The notes under the pieces were generated by a model, which saw only the letters and a list, made by a program, of their open reading frames with translations, was not told where the DNA came from and ran no database searches. The translations under genes were made by a program, and so were the position numbers. From an uncultured bacterium (GTDB lineage: Bacteria; Planctomycetota; UBA1135; GCA-002686595), in NCBI GenBank assembly GCA_902826945.1, contig CADEGS010000169.1, positions 1 to 9,685 on the forward strand: DNA of 9,685 nucleotides. Direction: 5' to 3'. This document shows, piece after piece, positions 1 to 6,628 of the stretch. Position 1 is the first letter of the stretch; each line of letters starts with the position of its first letter.

Positions 1-1356
1 GCGGTAGGTCTGGCTCGCCTGCACGGTCTGGATCTCGTCCTCGATGTGGCCGTTGGCCTGCAGCAGGTCCGTGCGGCCGTCCAGGTCGTAGTCCAGGAAG
101 CACACGCCGAACGAGAGCCGCGCGCGCGAGGCCGCGCCGATGCCGGCGCCGATCGACTCGTCCACGTACAGGCCGCCCGTCTCCTGCGCCACGTAGAGCG
201 AGGTCATCTCGTTCGCGAAGTTGCCGATGACGAAGCCCACGCTGTCGTCGCCCCGGAACCAGGCCGCGTCGATGCCCATCGCGCCGGTCGCGTTCCCGTT
301 GCGGTCGAAGGCCACGCCCATGCGCGCGCCGCGCTCCGCGAACGCGCCCTCTCCGTCGTTCTCGAAGAAGAAGTTCGCGACCGTGTCGTTGGCGACGAAA
401 AGGTCGACGTCGCCGTCGCAGTCGGCGTCGATCGGGCGCACCCCGAGCGCCTTGCCCATCGGCTCGCCCGTGGCCGGGTTGTGCACGCGGATGCCCGACT
501 CGGCCGAGCGATCGACGAAGCGGCCGTCGTCGTTCCGGTAGAAGCACGAGTCCGCGCCGGCGAAGTTCGTCGGCGGGCCGTAGGCGCGCCCGACGCCGGT
601 GAGCTGGTAGTCCACCCGGAAGTCGATGTCGCGCGACCAGCGCACGTAGTTGCCCGAGTACAGGTCCAGGTCCCCGTCGCCGTCGGCGTCGAAGAACGCG
701 GCGCAGGTGCTCCAGTCCTCCGCCGCGCCGCCGACGCCGACGTCGGCCTCGGCGTAGCGCTCGCCGCCGTCGGCGAAGAGGCGGTTCGGCCCGACGGCCG
801 TGAAGTACAGGTCGCGGTCGCCGTCGCAGTCGGCGTCCCCCACGGCGACGCCCATGCCGTAGAAGCTCGCGTCGAGACCGCGCCGCGCGGTCGCGTCGGC
901 GAAGCGGCCTTGCCCGTCGTTCTCGTAGAGCGCCTGCGTCGGCTGCCCGACGCCCTCCTGCGCGTCCTCCGGCCAGAGCGCGCCGTTCACCAGCACGAGG
1001 TCGGGGTCGCCGTCGTCCTCGACGTCGACGAAGGCGGCGCCGCCCCCCATCGTCTCGGGCAAGAGCTTCGCGCCGCGCGCGCCGTTCTGGTGCACGAAGC
1101 GCAGGCCCGACGCCTGCGTGACGTCGGTGAAGACGACGGCCGGCGGCCGCGCGCTCTCCTCTGCGCGCGAGGGCGCCACGCGCTCGACCTGCTGCGGCGG
1201 CGGCGGCGCTTGCGCGCGGCCCAGGAGCCACGCGCCCGCCGCGACGCCGCCGCCGACGAGCACGAAGGCGAGGAGCGACCAGCGGAAGGCCTTCCCGATG
1301 ACCGTGTCGTCGGCGGCCTCGACCTCGGCCTCGTCCTCGTAGATGTCGTCCTGCAA
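1..1356 (-). CDS. Membrane-anchored CRTAC1-like FG-GAP/VCBS repeat protein (3' end beyond window)
   Basis: The 452 visible codons run off the left edge without a stop. After an acidic N-terminal tail (residues 1-18) there is one hydrophobic helix at about 24-46 ending in GR, then a Pro/Gln-rich linker and an extracytoplasmic repeat domain. Five Asp-rich calcium-binding loops of the VCBS/FG-GAP type are visible at about 111-120, 174-182, 223-231, 310-318 and 422-430, for example DADGDGDLDLY. Phrases such as FTDVTQASGLRF and LLPETMGGGAAFVDV are typical of CRTAC1/ASPIC-UnbV proteins; the ASPIC/UnbV domain itself would lie past the edge. The start is TTG at 1356-1354, chosen because AGGAG lies six bases upstream; the next in-frame ATG (residue 103) would remove the anchor. 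It starts 15 bases after the multiheme cytochrome gene, so the two are probably co-transcribed. Family membership is confident. Function (a surface or periplasmic calcium-binding beta-propeller, perhaps a partner of the cytochrome) is inference. Confidence 0.85.
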   Translation of the reverse strand, partial: MQDDIYEDEAEVEAADDTVIGKAFRWSLLAFVLVGGGVAAGAWLLGRAQAPPPPQQVERVAPSRAEESARPPAVVFTDVTQASGLRFVHQNGARGAKLLPETMGGGAAFVDVEDDGDPDLVLVNGALWPEDAQEGVGQPTQALYENDGQGRFADATARRGLDASFYGMGVAVGDADCDGDRDLYFTAVGPNRLFADGGERYAEADVGVGGAAEDWSTCAAFFDADGDGDLDLYSGNYVRWSRDIDFRVDYQLTGVGRAYGPPTNFAGADSCFYRNDDGRFVDRSAESGIRVHNPATGEPMGKALGVRPIDADCDGDVDLFVANDTVANFFFENDGEGAFAERGARMGVAFDRNGNATGAMGIDAAWFRGDDSVGFVIGNFANEMTSLYVAQETGGLYVDESIGAGIGAASRARLSFGVCFLDYDLDGRTDLLQANGHIEDEIQTVQASQTYR

Positions 1357-1362
1357 GGCTCG

Positions 1363-1367
1363 CTCCT
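1363..1367 (-). promoter_or_regulatory. Shine-Dalgarno AGGAG supporting a TTG start
   Basis: On the minus strand, AGGAG is followed by six bases and then TTG (1356-1354). It sits in the 15-base gap after the TAG stop of the upstream cytochrome gene. No ATG or GTG start is available nearby in frame, so this site decides the start of the VCBS protein. It also points to coupled translation of the pair. Confidence 0.65.
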
Positions 1368-1371
1368 CGCG

Positions 1372-4173
1372 CTAGCGGCCGGGGACGGGGCCCTCGAAGG
1401 CGCCCGGCCGGCGCAGATCGTAGATCACGACGGACTGCGCCGCGTGGTCGGCGGCGGGGTTGTCGATGCGCGCGCGCGCCACGGCCAGGTCGCTGGCGTT
1501 GTCGTCGGGCCTGTACTTCTCGTGCAGCGCCCTGTGCGATGCGGCCTTCTCCGCCTCACCGAGCTCCTCGTGGATCAGCGCCAGGTTGTAGTGCGCGGAG
1601 AGGTCCTCGGGGTCGATCTCGAGCACGCGCTCGAACCAGCCGCGCGCCTCGTCGAGGAGCGCGTCGCGGGCCGCGCGGCGCTCCTCGCCGCGCTCCTCCT
1701 TGGCGCGCTCGTAGAGCGTCTGGCCGAGCTGGGCCAGCAGCCGGTAGTCCTTCGAGAAGTCGAAGCCGCGCCGGCGCGTCTCCTCCGTGTCGAGCGCGAC
1801 GATGCTGCGGAACGACTCGATCGCCTCGTCCAGGAAGCCGTTGTCCTTGTCGACCAAGCCCGTCAGCCAGGCGACGGTCCACACGTTGGCCGGCGGGTCG
1901 TGCGCCGCCGCTCGCTCGAGCGCCACGACCGCCTCGGACAGGCGCCCCTCCTGCAGGTACACGCGGCCGAGGTTGAGCGGCCCGTCGGGCAGCCCCAGCG
2001 CCTCCACCTCCCGGAAGGCCTGCTCGGCCTGGCGCAGCTCGCCGGCCGCGCTGCCGCCGCGCGCCTTGCGCAGGAGCCCGATGCCGTAGTCGTTCCAGCG
2101 CTGCCACAGCGGGAAGGCCTCGGGCGCCTCCGGAGCGACGGGCGCGCCGCCCGCGACCGGCAGCGTGACGCGGTCGGTGGCCAGCGTCAGGATCGGCAGG
2201 TCGTTGCCGTCGAAGGCGTCGCCCTGGAAGTGGCGCATGTAGGTCGTGTCGAACTTCCGGTAGCGCAGCGCGACGTCGATCGTCACCGGCTCGGTGACGT
2301 CCGCGGGCAGGTCGAGGCGGTAGTGCACGACGTCGCCCGCGCCCGGCGGGATCTGGTTGCTGTAGAGCGGGATGAAGATGTCCTCCGCGTTGCGGCGGTC
2401 GATGCGCTTGCCGTGGCGATCGAGCACGTAGGCGTTGACGAAGTGCGACCAGGGGTCCACCTCGCCGCTCGCGTCCTTGCCGCCGCTGCGGCCGATCGTG
2501 CGCCCCCCGCTCGTGACGGTCACGTCGAGCCAGACCTCGTTCGAGTCGGCGGTGCCCTGCGTGAAGACGTGCCCCATCTTCAGCGTGCGGATCACGGTCT
2601 CCACCAGGTAGCTCGCGCCCGGCTCGAGCGCGGGCAGCTCCGGCCCCAGCGGGGCCAGCAGCTCGCCCTCGATCGTGCCGCCCGCGCGCAGGCCGAAGAC
2701 GTCCACGCGCATGACGCCCTCGTTGAACGCGGCGTGCTTCGCGGTCACCTCCGGGGACTGGCCGACCAGGAACGGCACGGCCGTGTTGGCCGAGGGGAAC
2801 ATGTGGTCGTGCACCGTGAGCCGGCCGCTGTCATCGTTGCGCTTGGCGCCGAAGTCCTCCGAGGGGAAGAGCTTCATGTGGCACTGGTTGCAGCTCGTCT
2901 CGGCCTTCGGCGGATAGTAGAAGCTCGTCACGCCGTGGCCGGAGACGCCCGACAGCAGGTAGGCGTCGTAGTGGTTCTGCCCGCGCAGCCACTTGTAGCC
3001 GTTCAGCTCCTCGGGCAGGTGCACCTTGTGGCACGTGCCGCAGAACTCGGCCGTCTTGTGCAGCGGCTTGAGGAACGTCTTCTTGTGGAAGGCCGGCTTG
3101 GACTTCACGAGCTGGCGGTTGACCCAGCGCAGGAAGCGGTTCTCGCTGGAGGCGAACGGGTAGTGCGTCGGCTCCTCGATCGTGTAGTCGGAGTTGCCGC
3201 GCGGGCTGTTCACGTTCGTGATCGCGTGGCAGGCGGTGCAGGTGATCCCCGCCTGCGACGTCGGGTGGTTCACGTCGTCGAAGTCCGGGTCGTCGAAGGC
3301 GCCGCTGAAGAACGGCACCGGGTCGTGGCAGCCCGCGCAGAAGCGCGAGCCCTGCACGTTGCCGTCGCGCTCGATCATCGCCGCGCGCGTGCCGCGCACC
3401 GAGAACAGGTAGGCCGGGTTGTTGAACGAGCTGAGGCGGTGCGCGCTGTGCGTCCAGGACTCGTGGATGTCGGCGTGGCACTCCAGGCAGTAGTCGTCCA
3501 TCATCAGCGTGTCGGCCGGGATGAAGTTCCCGGTGGCCGTGCGCGCCAGCGAGGGGAAGAAGTACTTCTCGCCCGAGGCCGGCCCGACGACGTTCCACTT
3601 GCGCGGGTCCTGCGACTGCAGCAGCGCCATCGCCAGCGCGAAGCCGCCGGCCACCGCCAGCCAGGCGCCGCCGACCTTCCACTTGATGCGCCGCCCCGCC
3701 AGCCGGTGCAGCACGAAGAGCCACACGACCAGGAACGGCGTGACGACGTGCGCCCAGTACGCGACGCGGCGCACGGTCGGGTCGCGCACCTCGATCAGGT
3801 TCTCGAGGCGCGTCAGGACGGCGCCGCTGGAGAGGAGCACCAGCGCCGCCACGAACAGCGCGTATCCGGCGCGCACCGCGCGCCGGTTGGGGCGGTTGTA
3901 GGTGTTGCGGATGTGGAACGCGCCGAACGCGATCACGGGCACGACGATCGCGAGCCCCAGGGCCAGGTGCCCCAGGAACATGTACTGGTAGAAGTAGTTC
4001 TGGTAGGTCTGCCCGCTGGCGGCCTCGAGCGCCGTGATCGTGGCCAGGTAGAGCGAGTTCGCGCCCAGCAGGGCGAACAGCCCGAAGACGACGTACAGCA
4101 GGCGACGCAGGCCGGGCGTGACCGCCTTGCGATACCTCTTGCCGGTCCGGGCGGGAGGCGGGGACGTGCTCAT
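1372..4173 (-). CDS. Membrane pentaheme c-type cytochrome with b-type-like helical domain and C-terminal TPRs
   Basis: The protein is 933 aa. Five hydrophobic helices (about 25-48, 64-86, 102-121, 137-157, 167-186) obey the positive-inside rule, placing the following domain in the periplasm. Helices 2 and 4 carry His69/His87 and His142/His156, which could form two bis-His heme b sites. Five CXXCH heme c motifs follow: CLECH 229, CAGCH 279, CTACH 312, CGTCH 378 and CNQCH 428, in an arrangement like the cytochrome c554 family. Residues about 440-676 look beta-rich, with a GHVFTQG...EVWLDVTV stretch also seen in related multiheme proteins. TPR-like helices fill about 696-886. I chose the ATG at 4173. 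An in-frame ATG at 4260 would add 29 unremarkable residues with no ribosome site, although the site before 4173 is also weak. The gene is followed closely by the VCBS protein. A role in respiratory electron transfer between the quinone pool and a periplasmic partner is inferred; the electron donor and acceptor are unknown. Confidence 0.88.
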   Translation of the reverse strand: MSTSPPPARTGKRYRKAVTPGLRRLLYVVFGLFALLGANSLYLATITALEAASGQTYQNYFYQYMFLGHLALGLAIVVPVIAFGAFHIRNTYNRPNRRAVRAGYALFVAALVLLSSGAVLTRLENLIEVRDPTVRRVAYWAHVVTPFLVVWLFVLHRLAGRRIKWKVGGAWLAVAGGFALAMALLQSQDPRKWNVVGPASGEKYFFPSLARTATGNFIPADTLMMDDYCLECHADIHESWTHSAHRLSSFNNPAYLFSVRGTRAAMIERDGNVQGSRFCAGCHDPVPFFSGAFDDPDFDDVNHPTSQAGITCTACHAITNVNSPRGNSDYTIEEPTHYPFASSENRFLRWVNRQLVKSKPAFHKKTFLKPLHKTAEFCGTCHKVHLPEELNGYKWLRGQNHYDAYLLSGVSGHGVTSFYYPPKAETSCNQCHMKLFPSEDFGAKRNDDSGRLTVHDHMFPSANTAVPFLVGQSPEVTAKHAAFNEGVMRVDVFGLRAGGTIEGELLAPLGPELPALEPGASYLVETVIRTLKMGHVFTQGTADSNEVWLDVTVTSGGRTIGRSGGKDASGEVDPWSHFVNAYVLDRHGKRIDRRNAEDIFIPLYSNQIPPGAGDVVHYRLDLPADVTEPVTIDVALRYRKFDTTYMRHFQGDAFDGNDLPILTLATDRVTLPVAGGAPVAPEAPEAFPLWQRWNDYGIGLLRKARGGSAAGELRQAEQAFREVEALGLPDGPLNLGRVYLQEGRLSEAVVALERAAAHDPPANVWTVAWLTGLVDKDNGFLDEAIESFRSIVALDTEETRRRGFDFSKDYRLLAQLGQTLYERAKEERGEERRAARDALLDEARGWFERVLEIDPEDLSAHYNLALIHEELGEAEKAASHRALHEKYRPDDNASDLAVARARIDNPAADHAAQSVVIYDLRRPGAFEGPVPGR

Positions 4174-4236
4174 GGTCGCTCGCGTGGCCTGGGGAGCGCG
4201 GAACGTGGACGCGCTCGGGCTCGCGTCGCCCAGAGG

Positions 4237-4242
4237 ATAATG
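4237..4242 (-). promoter_or_regulatory. Possible -10 element of the cytochrome gene
   Basis: On the minus strand this reads CATTAT, matching TATAAT at four of six positions, in an isolated AT-rich patch within very GC-rich DNA. It lies 63 bases before the ATG at 4173 and inside the longer alternative reading frame from 4260, so it would favour the shorter start. No recognisable -35 hexamer is present at the right spacing, so this is a weak call. Confidence 0.25.
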
Positions 4243-4388
4243 CGCGCGCACGCCCGGCACGCGGGGCCCGATCGATTCCCGTGCGCCGGCGCGACGCGCC
4301 CCGGCCGCAGAAAGTACGGTGCGACGCGCGCGGGAGCCGCGCGCTCGTCCCCGCCGACCCCGAGCGGCGCCCTGCGGCGCCCGGACTT

Positions 4389-4417
4389 TTTACGGCGCAC
4401 CGCGCTCGCCCTACAAT
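4389..4417 (+). promoter_or_regulatory. Sigma70-type promoter of the aminopeptidase-SDR pair
   Basis: TTTACG (4389-4394, four of six matches to TTGACA) is followed by a 17-base spacer and TACAAT (4412-4417, five of six matches to TATAAT). The -10 ends only 10 bases before the ATG at 4428. Transcription would therefore begin at about 4424-4425, giving a leader of only three or four bases. No Shine-Dalgarno sequence precedes the ATG, which fits a leaderless mRNA. The CTACAATCCGCGCCC block at 4411-4425 recurs with one change upstream of the ferredoxin gene. Confidence 0.65.
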
Positions 4418-4427
4418 CCGCGCCCGC

Positions 4428-5726
4428 ATGGCCCCCACGAGCGAGCGTGGCCGCGAGTGCGCGCGTGCGCTCGCCGCCTTCATCGACGCCTCCCCCACCC
4501 CCTTCCACGCCTGCGCCGAGGCGGCGCGCATGCTGGAGGCGGCCGGCTTCCGGCGCCTTTCCGAGCGCGACGCGTGGGACGGCGAGACGCGCGCGGCGTA
4601 CGTGCTGCGCTCCGGCGCCCTGGTCGCCTGGCGCGTGCCCGAGGGCGCCGAGCCCTCGCGCGCGCTGCGCCTCGTCGGCGCCCACACCGACAGCCCCAAC
4701 CTGCGCGTCAAGCCGCGCCCCGACGGCGGGCGCGCGGGCTGCCGCCAGCTCGCGGTCGAGGTCTACGGGGGCGCGCTCGTCAACTCCTGGCTCGACCGCG
4801 ACCTCGGCCTCTCCGGGCGCGCCTGGGTCGGGCGCGGCGACGCCGCGCAGGGCCGCCTGTTCCGGATCGACCGGCCGATCCTGCGCATCCCGCAGCTCGC
4901 CATCCACCTCGACCGCTCGGTGCGCGAGGACGGCCTCAAGCTCAACGTGCAGACGCACCTGGCGCCGGTCTTCGCCCTCGGCGAGCCCGAGGAGGGCGCC
5001 TTCCGCCGCCTCCTCGCGGACGCGCTCGACGCCGATCCCGACGAGATCGGGGCCTGGGACGCGATGCTGCACGACACGCAGGCCGCGCGCCTGGTCGGCC
5101 TGCACGAGGAGCTCCTGAGCGCCCCGCGCCTGGACAACCTCTGCTCGTGCTTCGTCGCGCTGCGCGCGCTGGTCGGGCACGGCGCCGGCGCACGGCACCG
5201 TCACGTGCACGCCGTGGCGCTGTTCGACCACGAGGAGGTCGGCAGCGGCTCCGAGCGCGGCGCCAGCGGCCCGCTGCTGCGCACCGTGCTCGAGCGCTCC
5301 GTGCTGGCGCGCGGCGGCGGCCGCGAGGACCTGCTGCGCGCGCTGGCCGGGTCGGCCTGCGTGTCGGCCGACATGGCGCACGCGACGCACCCGAACTACC
5401 CCGAGCGCCACGAGCCCGGCCACTGGCTGGCGATGAACGCGGGCCCCGTGGTGAAGATCAACACGAACATGCGCTACGCCAGCGACGCGGAGACCGAGGC
5501 CCTCTTCCAGGACGCCTGCGAGCGCGCCGACGTGCCCTTCCAGAAGTGGGTCAACCGCAGCGACCTCGCCTGCGGCTCGACGATCGGCCCCCTGACCGCG
5601 GCCAACCTCGGCGTGCGCACGGTGGACGTCGGCTGCGCCCAGCTCGCGATGCACTCGGTGCGCGAGGTCTGCGGCGCCCTGGACCCCGAGCTCCTGGCGC
5701 GCGCGCTCGGCGCCTTCCTCGACTGA
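4428..5726 (+). CDS. apeB: M18 family aminopeptidase (aspartyl aminopeptidase-like zinc peptidase)
   Basis: The protein is 432 aa, normal for the M18 family (about 425-480). This cytoplasmic dinuclear-zinc exopeptidase family removes N-terminal, often acidic, residues from peptides. All core motifs are visible: GAHTDSPNLRVKP with His86 and Asp88, RLDNL with the bridging Asp236, FDHEEVGS with Glu269/Glu270, SADMAHATHPNY with Asp315, and DVGCAQLAMHSVRE with His409. The signature region between Asp315 and the Arg-Tyr-Ala segment near 349-351 (HPNYPERHEPGHW, then GPVVKINTNMRY) is also typical. The ATG at 4428 starts the conserved part and has no ribosome site; an in-frame open stretch upstream to 4281 shows no conservation and overlaps the promoter. 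The SDR gene begins two bases after its stop. No signal peptide is present. The family assignment is secure; the exact substrate preference is not. Confidence 0.95.
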   Translation: MAPTSERGRECARALAAFIDASPTPFHACAEAARMLEAAGFRRLSERDAWDGETRAAYVLRSGALVAWRVPEGAEPSRALRLVGAHTDSPNLRVKPRPDGGRAGCRQLAVEVYGGALVNSWLDRDLGLSGRAWVGRGDAAQGRLFRIDRPILRIPQLAIHLDRSVREDGLKLNVQTHLAPVFALGEPEEGAFRRLLADALDADPDEIGAWDAMLHDTQAARLVGLHEELLSAPRLDNLCSCFVALRALVGHGAGARHRHVHAVALFDHEEVGSGSERGASGPLLRTVLERSVLARGGGREDLLRALAGSACVSADMAHATHPNYPERHEPGHWLAMNAGPVVKINTNMRYASDAETEALFQDACERADVPFQKWVNRSDLACGSTIGPLTAANLGVRTVDVGCAQLAMHSVREVCGALDPELLARALGAFLD

Positions 5727-5728
5727 CG

Positions 5729-6574
5729 ATGGACCTCGCCCTGGCCGACAAGGTCGTGTGGGTCACGGGCGCGACCGGCGGCATCGGCCGCGCCACGGCC
5801 GAGCTCTTCGCCGAGGAGGGAGCGCGCGTGGCGCTGCACGGACGGAGCCTCGAGCCGACCGCCGCGTGGCTGGCGCAGCAGCCCTGGCGCGAGCGCGCCC
5901 TGCTCGTCGCGGGCGACGTGCGCGACGCGCGCGCGATGGAGGCCTGCGCGGCCGAGGTCGCGCGCGCCTTCGGGCGCATCGACGTGTGCGTCGCGAACGC
6001 CGGCGTGTGGCCGGCCGAGGACCGGCGCCTGGACGAGCTCTCCCCCGAGCGCCTGCAGGACACGCTGGCCGTCGACCTGCTCGGCCCGCTGCACACCGCG
6101 CGCGCCTTCCTGCGCGAGCTCGCGCAGAGCGGCCCGCGCCCCGACGGCCACGGCGCCGCGGTGGTCTTCACCGGCTCGACCGCCGGCCGCTTCGGCGAGC
6201 GCGGGCACCTGGACTACGCGGCCGCGAAGAGCGGCCTGGTCGGCGCGCTGCACAGCCTGAAGAACGAGATCGTGCGCATCGATCCCTGGGGCCGCGTGAA
6301 CCTGGTCGAGCCCGGCTGGACGGCCACGCACGTGGTGCGCCCGGCGCTGGCGGTCGAGGGCGCCCTGCGCCGCGCGACGCGCACGATGGCCTTGCGGCAG
6401 ATCGGGCGCGCGCGCGACGTGGCGCACGCGATCGCGTGGCTCGCCTCTCCCGTCGCGGCGCGGCACGTGAGCGGGCAGACGATCACGGTCGCGGGCGGCA
6501 TGGAGGGCCGTGTGCTCTGGGAGGAGCACGAGCTCGACGAGGACGCGATCCGCGCGCGGATCCAGGAGACCTGA
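5729..6574 (+). CDS. Short-chain dehydrogenase/reductase (SDR)
   Basis: The protein is 281 aa with a classical SDR fold. It shows the nucleotide-binding TGATGGIG at 13-20, Arg39 after strand 2 (HGRS, which suggests NADP preference), Asp63 in the GDV segment, NAG at 90-92, catalytic Ser150, Tyr163-x3-Lys167, and the VEPGWTATH loop at 193-201. The Asn of the catalytic tetrad, expected about 24-26 residues after the NAG Asn in a VNxxG context, reads Asp116 here (AVDLLG). After the usual end at VAGGM, an extra tail of about 23 mostly charged residues (259-281) is present. The ATG at 5729 follows the peptidase stop by two bases (TGACGATG), so translation is probably coupled; there is no independent promoter. 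The substrate cannot be told from sequence, and I see no obvious metabolic link to the peptidase. Confidence 0.93.
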   Translation: MDLALADKVVWVTGATGGIGRATAELFAEEGARVALHGRSLEPTAAWLAQQPWRERALLVAGDVRDARAMEACAAEVARAFGRIDVCVANAGVWPAEDRRLDELSPERLQDTLAVDLLGPLHTARAFLRELAQSGPRPDGHGAAVVFTGSTAGRFGERGHLDYAAAKSGLVGALHSLKNEIVRIDPWGRVNLVEPGWTATHVVRPALAVEGALRRATRTMALRQIGRARDVAHAIAWLASPVAARHVSGQTITVAGGMEGRVLWEEHELDEDAIRARIQET

Positions 6575-6577
6575 GCC

Positions 6578-6621
6578 GAGCGGGCGGAGGCTCCTCGCGC
6601 CGAGCGAGAACCCCGCCGCTC
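6578..6621. terminator. Possible bidirectional terminator hairpin between convergent genes
   Basis: In the 54-base gap between the converging SDR and secretin-like genes, GAGCGGGCGG (6578-6587) can pair imperfectly with CCGCCGCTC (6613-6621). A smaller perfect hairpin, CTCGC/GCGAG (6594-6598 with 6604-6608), lies within the loop. There is no T-run on either strand. The position is right for a shared terminator, but such stems also arise by chance in DNA this GC-rich. Confidence 0.25.
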
Positions 6622-6628
6622 GCGGCGC

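Larger units (their letters stand above)
4174..4427. other. Divergent intergenic region
   Basis: These 254 bases separate the minus-strand cytochrome gene from the plus-strand aminopeptidase gene. They contain a good plus-strand promoter at the right end (4389-4417) and one AT-rich island (ATAATG at 4237-4242) that may be a minus-strand -10 element. Open frames through this stretch have no ribosome sites and no family resemblance, so I see no gene here. Confidence 0.6.

Noticed and set aside
4174..4260. Longer start (ATG at 4260) for the cytochrome gene
   Set aside because: The extra 29 residues are not membrane-like, have no ribosome site, and would include the only AT-rich promoter-like patch. 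The ATG at 4173 starts directly before the basic segment leading to helix 1.
2831..4711. A 626-codon open frame on the minus strand overlapping the cytochrome and aminopeptidase genes
   Set aside because: It is another frame of the well-supported cytochrome gene. Its product is Arg/Pro/Gly-rich without recognisable domains.
46..5118. A 1690-codon open frame on the plus strand
   Set aside because: It is antisense to the VCBS and cytochrome genes, then out of frame with the aminopeptidase. It encodes Arg/Ala/Val-rich low-complexity sequence with no motifs and changes character across gene borders. It is open because stop codons are rare in DNA this GC-rich.
6507..6571. The charged C-terminal tail of the SDR as a frameshift or fusion remnant
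   Set aside because: The frame is continuous, base composition is unchanged and the tail is too short to be a domain, so I treat it as a natural extension.
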